From the NCBI GenBank assembly GCA_900555515.1, contig USLO01000004.1, forward strand, positions 1 through 25,908: a stretch of 25,908 nucleotides of DNA, read 5' to 3'. This stretch comes from an uncultured Collinsella sp. GTDB taxonomy: Bacteria > Actinomycetota > Coriobacteriia > Coriobacteriales > Coriobacteriaceae. Made by a program: the position numbers and the translations under genes. The stretch's first letter is position 1. Every line of letters begins with the position of its first letter. Shown here piece by piece: positions 22,215-25,908 of this stretch. Below the pieces are notes generated by a model. That model was not told the origin of the DNA, ran no database searches, and worked only from the letters and a program-made list of their open reading frames with translations.

Positions 22215-23657
22215 TTAATGGGTAGGGTCAGCGGAATTAGTAGAGTCGGCAGGCACAATGCCAAGGATGTGCTCCAGGGTATCGAGCAGCTCATGCGGCA
22301 TGGTCGACACCACATGAACCTCGGCGCCGCGACTGGTAAGGCTTGCGAGTAAATCGTCACGATGATACTCGTCAAGCGTCATGCCGTCAGCGTTGAACAT
22401 GAGCTTAGGCACAAAGAGCATAACCCCCGACAGGTCTTGCGGCAGCTGCTCCAGAATGTCACACGCGACGATGAGGCCGGTCACGTCCACGTTGCCGCCA
22501 AAGTAGCGGTTCTTGATGGCCGTGACAGTGCCGGCGAGTCCCTGGGGCGACTCCACAAAGCGGGCCACCGTGTCGCGTGCGCTGTCGCCCGAGAGGCACA
22601 GCAGATGCTGGCTGCGGGCGGCGATGGTCTCGCGGACGCGGGCCAGACGCTCGGCATCGGTAGCCAGCACGTCGTCGGTCTCGTCCAGATACGAGCGGAT
22701 CATGCCGATGCCGTCGTAGTACTGCGGGTAACCGTCGTAAAAGTCTGCCTCGGGAGGATCGATGCCGGCGTCCAGATAGAACTCGTCGCTCATCTGGAAG
22801 GTGTGGCGGCCAAAGCGCTCATAGGCGCGGTCCTGGAACGGTCGGATCATGGCAATGGTCTCGCGCGCGAGCTCGGGCTTGTCGCTGTAGGACCAGCTAA
22901 AGCGGTTTTGGTGCTTGGTAAAGCCGAGCGGCACGATGCCCAGGCTGGTGATCTGCTCATGTTCCTCGCAGTAGCGCAGGGTCTTTTCCAGCTCCTCGCC
23001 GTCGTTCATGCCGGGACACAATACGATCTGTGCGTGAATCTCGATGCCGGCGGCCATGATGGCCTCGAGCACATCCATGCCGCGCTGGGCGTTGCGGCCC
23101 ATCATACGGCGACGGACATCGGGGCTCACGGCGTGGACCGATACGTTCATGGGGCTCATGTTGCGTTGGATGACGTTTTGAATATCTTCGTCGGTGAGGT
23201 TCGTGAGCGTGACGAAGTTGCCCTGCAAAAAGCTTAGGCGATAGTCGTCGTCGCGAATATAGAGCGTGGAGCGGCCGCCCTTGGGGAGCATCGTCATAAA
23301 GCAGAACACGCAGGCGTTCACGCAGGTACGCATGCCGTCAAAGATGGGGCCGTCGAACTCCAGGCCCCAGTCCTCTCCCGGGAAGCGGTCGAGCTCGACG
23401 GGGGTGACGGTGCCGTCGCGCGGATCGAATACCTCCAGGTCGACGGTATCGTCGTCGGCCTCCCAGAGCCACACGATCATGTCGGTCAGCTGCTCGCCGT
23501 TGACCGTGAGCACGCGCATGCCCGGCTCGATACCCACATCCCACGCGGGCGATTCGGGACGCACGTTCTTTACGAGCGCGCCCTCACCCGGCTCGGGGTC
23601 GCGGCTGCGCCCGTAATCGGCCACCTCGGCGGCGTATGCGGGTACGGTCTGGTCCAT
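22215..23657 (-). CDS. DUF512 family radical SAM protein with N-terminal PDZ-like domain
   Basis: A 480-residue protein. A PDZ-like segment lies at about residues 25-95 (LVKNVRPESPAWDVGIEPGM). The radical SAM Cys cluster C-x3-C-x2-C is at C112, C116, C119 (TCVNACVFCF). A DUF512 domain at the C-terminus ends in the Rossmann-like GLIVACDILEQL... region. Its substrate is unknown. The family sits next to der in many Clostridia, which suggests a role tied to ribosome or tRNA work, but that is an inference. I start at 23657, 2 nt after the ispH stop; the open frame extends 222 nt further but lies within ispH and is Arg/His-rich in style. Confidence 0.9.
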   Translation of the reverse strand: MDQTVPAYAAEVADYGRSRDPEPGEGALVKNVRPESPAWDVGIEPGMRVLTVNGEQLTDMIVWLWEADDDTVDLEVFDPRDGTVTPVELDRFPGEDWGLEFDGPIFDGMRTCVNACVFCFMTMLPKGGRSTLYIRDDDYRLSFLQGNFVTLTNLTDEDIQNVIQRNMSPMNVSVHAVSPDVRRRMMGRNAQRGMDVLEAIMAAGIEIHAQIVLCPGMNDGEELEKTLRYCEEHEQITSLGIVPLGFTKHQNRFSWSYSDKPELARETIAMIRPFQDRAYERFGRHTFQMSDEFYLDAGIDPPEADFYDGYPQYYDGIGMIRSYLDETDDVLATDAERLARVRETIAARSQHLLCLSGDSARDTVARFVESPQGLAGTVTAIKNRYFGGNVDVTGLIVACDILEQLPQDLSGVMLFVPKLMFNADGMTLDEYHRDDLLASLTSRGAEVHVVSTMPHELLDTLEHILGIVPADSTNSADPTH

Positions 23658-23659
23658 GA

Positions 23660-24559
23660 TTAGCGGCAAAGCTCCTTGATGCGCTCGACGGCGCGCTCGA
23701 TGTGTTCTTGCGGGGTGGAGGCTCCGGCGGTGATGCCGATGTGGTGAGCGTCGGTAAACCACGCGGCCTGGAGCTCGGAAGCTTCCTCGATGTGAAACGT
23801 GCGCTCGCAGGCGTCTGCGCAAATCTGCGCCAAGCGGCGGGTGTTGCCCGAGTTCTTGCCACCCACGACGACCATGCAATCACAGCGTTTGGCAAGCGAT
23901 GCGGCTGCCTGCTGGCGCTCGCTCGTGGCGGCGCAGATGGTGTTGATCACGCGCAGCTCCTGTACGCGCGGGGTGATGGCAGCCACGACCTCGGCGAGGT
24001 TCTGCGCGGTCTGGGTGGTCTGCACAACCAGGCCCACCTTGCCCTTGAGCGACAAGGCGTTGGCGTCGGCGGCACAGCTCACGACTTGCGCATCATTGCC
24101 GGCGTGGCCCAGGATGCCCTCCACCTCGGGATGGCCCGGCTCGCCTACGACCACCACGCGGTAGCCCTCGCGCACCAGGCGCTCGGCTGCCATATGGACC
24201 TTCTTCACGTAGGGGCAGGTGGCGTCGACCACGTTGAGGCCACGCTTGCGGGCAGCATCGATCACCTGCGGCACCACTCCGTGCGCGCGAATGATTACGG
24301 TGCCCGATGCGGCGTCGTCCAGGTTCTCGGCCAGGCCAACGCCTGCCTCAGCAAGCTCGCGTACCACGATGGGGTTATGGATGAGCGGCCCCAAGGTATG
24401 GACCTGAGCGCACTCACCTGCCTGCGGTGCGGCGGCTAGCGCCATATCGAGCGCGCGCTGCACGCCGTAGCAAGTGCCGGCGTGGGCTGCGATCTCGATG
24501 GTGGGCGCGCCGTCCTGATCGGACGCAGTCACGGCGGTGTTCGTCACGTTCTCGCTCAT
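23660..24559 (-). CDS. ispH: 4-hydroxy-3-methylbut-2-enyl diphosphate reductase
   Basis: The last step of the MEP isoprenoid pathway, making IPP and DMAPP with a [4Fe-4S] cluster. It has 299 residues. The three cluster Cys are in AHAGTCYGV (C30), VDATCPYVKKVH and NTICAATSERQ. The substrate-site motifs RAHGV and GEPGHPEVEG are present, and the end has GITAGASTPQ. I use the ATG at 24559 (MSENVTN), 2 nt after the plsC stop; an in-frame ATG 30 nt upstream lies inside plsC. The cysteine desulfurase in the same operon could supply its cluster sulfur. Confidence 0.96.
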   Translation of the reverse strand: MSENVTNTAVTASDQDGAPTIEIAAHAGTCYGVQRALDMALAAAPQAGECAQVHTLGPLIHNPIVVRELAEAGVGLAENLDDAASGTVIIRAHGVVPQVIDAARKRGLNVVDATCPYVKKVHMAAERLVREGYRVVVVGEPGHPEVEGILGHAGNDAQVVSCAADANALSLKGKVGLVVQTTQTAQNLAEVVAAITPRVQELRVINTICAATSERQQAAASLAKRCDCMVVVGGKNSGNTRRLAQICADACERTFHIEEASELQAAWFTDAHHIGITAGASTPQEHIERAVERIKELCR

Positions 24560-24561
24560 GG

Positions 24562-25290
24562 CTAGAACCTGCCCGGATGTTCGGCGCACAGCTCGTCTCG
24601 CATGGCGTAGACGCGGTTCATGGCCTCGGACTCAAACCATTTCAGGCGCTCCGTGCGCTTAAGCCCGGCCGGTGCGTCGGAAAGCGAGACAGCCTTGCCG
24701 GCGCGGATCCAGCATTTCTTGGGACGCATGATCTTTTTGCCCGCGGGCGTGATGTCGGACCAGCCGCAAATGGCGAGCGGGTTCACAGGTGCCTTGCCCA
24801 TCTGAGCGATGAGCGCAAAACCGCCGTGGACCTCGGGTTTGATCTCGCGCGAGCGGATGCGCGTGCCCTCGGGGAAGATCAGAACGTCCTCGCCGCGCTG
24901 CAGCGCATGCTGAGCGGCGCGCAGGCACTTCATATCGGCAGTGCCACGCTCCACGGGGATGCCGCCAACGCGGCTAAAGGCCCAGCGCACAATCTTGCTC
25001 TTGGCGAACTCGGACTTAAAGATGGGACGAATGCGGCGCCCCCCAAAGAACAGCGCCGTCTCCACGGCCAAGAGCTCGGCCATCGAGGTGTGGTTGCAGA
25101 TGACCACGCTGCCGCGGCCTTCCTGGCGCTCAAACAGAAGATCGGCGTCCTCGACCTTCCAGCGCCACATGAGCTTGGAGAAGGCCCAAAGGATGGCCAT
25201 GACTACGACGACGGTGCCGCGGATGAGCGCTGGAAACTCGGCGTAGGGGGCGTTGTAATAGTCCTCGGGCGTCTGCTGAAACAGGCGCAT
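24562..25290 (-). CDS. plsC: 1-acyl-sn-glycerol-3-phosphate acyltransferase
   Basis: Adds the second acyl chain to give phosphatidic acid. It has 242 residues, an N-terminal hydrophobic segment at about 22-38 and the acyltransferase motifs NHTSMAE (H67...E72) and FPEGTR (139-144). Motif I normally ends in Asp (H-x4-D); here it is Glu, which would keep the acid. IPVERG (111-116) is motif III. It starts 3 nt after the cmk stop and ends 2 nt before ispH. Confidence 0.93.
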   Translation of the reverse strand: MRLFQQTPEDYYNAPYAEFPALIRGTVVVVMAILWAFSKLMWRWKVEDADLLFERQEGRGSVVICNHTSMAELLAVETALFFGGRRIRPIFKSEFAKSKIVRWAFSRVGGIPVERGTADMKCLRAAQHALQRGEDVLIFPEGTRIRSREIKPEVHGGFALIAQMGKAPVNPLAICGWSDITPAGKKIMRPKKCWIRAGKAVSLSDAPAGLKRTERLKWFESEAMNRVYAMRDELCAEHPGRF

Positions 25291-25293
25291 GGG

Positions 25294-25908
25294 CTACCTC
25301 CTTTGGTTGATAAGGTCCTCGATTATCGAGACGACCTCGTCGATGGTGTGGGCGGTGGAGTCGACGTGCACGGCGTCCTCGGCGGGCACGAGCGGGGCGA
25401 CCTCGCGGCTGCTGTCAAGCTTGTCGCGCTGCCTAAGGGCGTCGAGGGTCTCGTCGACCTCGGCTTCGAGCTGCTCGGACGTGAGCGGCTGAGCAGCGTT
25501 TTGGTGACGCTGCAGCACGCGGCGGCGGGCGCGCTCGCGCGGGTCGGCGGTCAGGAAGACCTTGACCTGCGCGTTAGGGAACACGACGGTTCCGATGTCG
25601 CGACCCTCGGCGACGATATCGCGGTCCTCGGCGGCGCGGCGCTGGTGGATGAGCATGGCGGCGCGCACGCCCGGATAGGCCGAGACCTTGGACACGTTGG
25701 CGTCGACCTGCGGGGTGCGGATGGCGGCCGAAGCGTCCTGGCCGTCAATGGTCAGGCGCGTGTCCTCGCCGGTGCCGTTGGTAAAGCGGATCTCGATTTG
25801 CTCGGCGAGGGCGTCGATGGCCGCTTCGTCATCCAGGTCGATGCCGCGGTCGAGCGCGGCGAAGGTGACGGCGCGATACATGGCGCCCGTGTCGAGCTTG
25901 TTAAAGCC
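25294..25908 (-). CDS. cmk: Cytidylate kinase (5' end beyond window)
   Basis: Phosphorylates CMP and dCMP. The visible 204 residues cover all but the N-terminal P-loop. At the window edge KLDTGAMYR is the CMP-site motif, continuous in frame to base 25908. EGRDIGTVVFPNAQVKVFLTADP and RARRR are the family's central strand and lid. The last part is VHVDSTAHTIDEVV. It is the first visible gene of the long operon; cmk heading plsC-ispH-der is a common order in anaerobic Firmicutes and Coriobacteria. Confidence 0.94.
   Translation of the reverse strand, partial: GFNKLDTGAMYRAVTFAALDRGIDLDDEAAIDALAEQIEIRFTNGTGEDTRLTIDGQDASAAIRTPQVDANVSKVSAYPGVRAAMLIHQRRAAEDRDIVAEGRDIGTVVFPNAQVKVFLTADPRERARRRVLQRHQNAAQPLTSEQLEAEVDETLDALRQRDKLDSSREVAPLVPAEDAVHVDSTAHTIDEVVSIIEDLINQRR

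Overview
The window looks like chromosome from a Coriobacteriia actinobacterium, most probably Collinsella or a close relative. The evidence is a GC-rich core, an actinobacterial FHA-MerR (GarA-FtsR type) pair, and Firmicute-like neighbours (DegV, DUF1836, DUF512-der-plsY-gpsA). This is inferred from gene content and order; no database was searched.

Layout. (1) Bases 1-1514, plus strand: the tail of an unidentified gene, a membrane-anchored LysM protein, nrdR and dut form a nucleotide-supply/division block. It ends at a large inverted repeat and a bidirectional terminator. (2) 1815-5878: a GT28-type glycolipid glycosyltransferase diverges from trxB. A DUF1836 regulator and a DegV lipid-binding protein then converge on a shared terminator. 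(3) 6057-9855, minus strand: pgsA, an FHA protein, a MerR regulator, apt and an NlpC/P60 hydrolase run in one direction. (4) 9856-14405: an accessory, partly decayed region next to the 3' end of tRNA-Pro(GGG). It holds orphan small genes, at least three truncated or broken reading frames (an exonuclease tail, a thioredoxin-like ORF with two in-frame TAA codons, a DUF6273 tail) and many perfect hairpins. It also holds a small operon for a four-cysteine secreted protein and a small membrane protein. (5) 14563-25908, minus strand: twelve tightly packed housekeeping genes, in transcription order cmk, plsC, ispH, DUF512 radical SAM, der, plsY, gpsA, rpe, cysteine desulfurase, Nif3-like, coiled-coil zinc-ribbon, coaBC. 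Junctions are overlapping or 2-18 nt apart.

How the genes work together. The long operon links phospholipid synthesis (plsC, plsY, gpsA; pgsA lies elsewhere in the window), isoprenoid synthesis (ispH, an Fe-S enzyme), Fe-S/sulfur supply (cysteine desulfurase), CoA synthesis (coaBC), ribosome assembly (der) and CMP recycling (cmk). The most interesting part is the tRNA-Pro-proximal region. There a secreted four-Cys protein, a small membrane protein and the ruin of a thioredoxin-like gene form a candidate secreted-peptide system. A sharp breakpoint separates it from the DUF6273 fragment.
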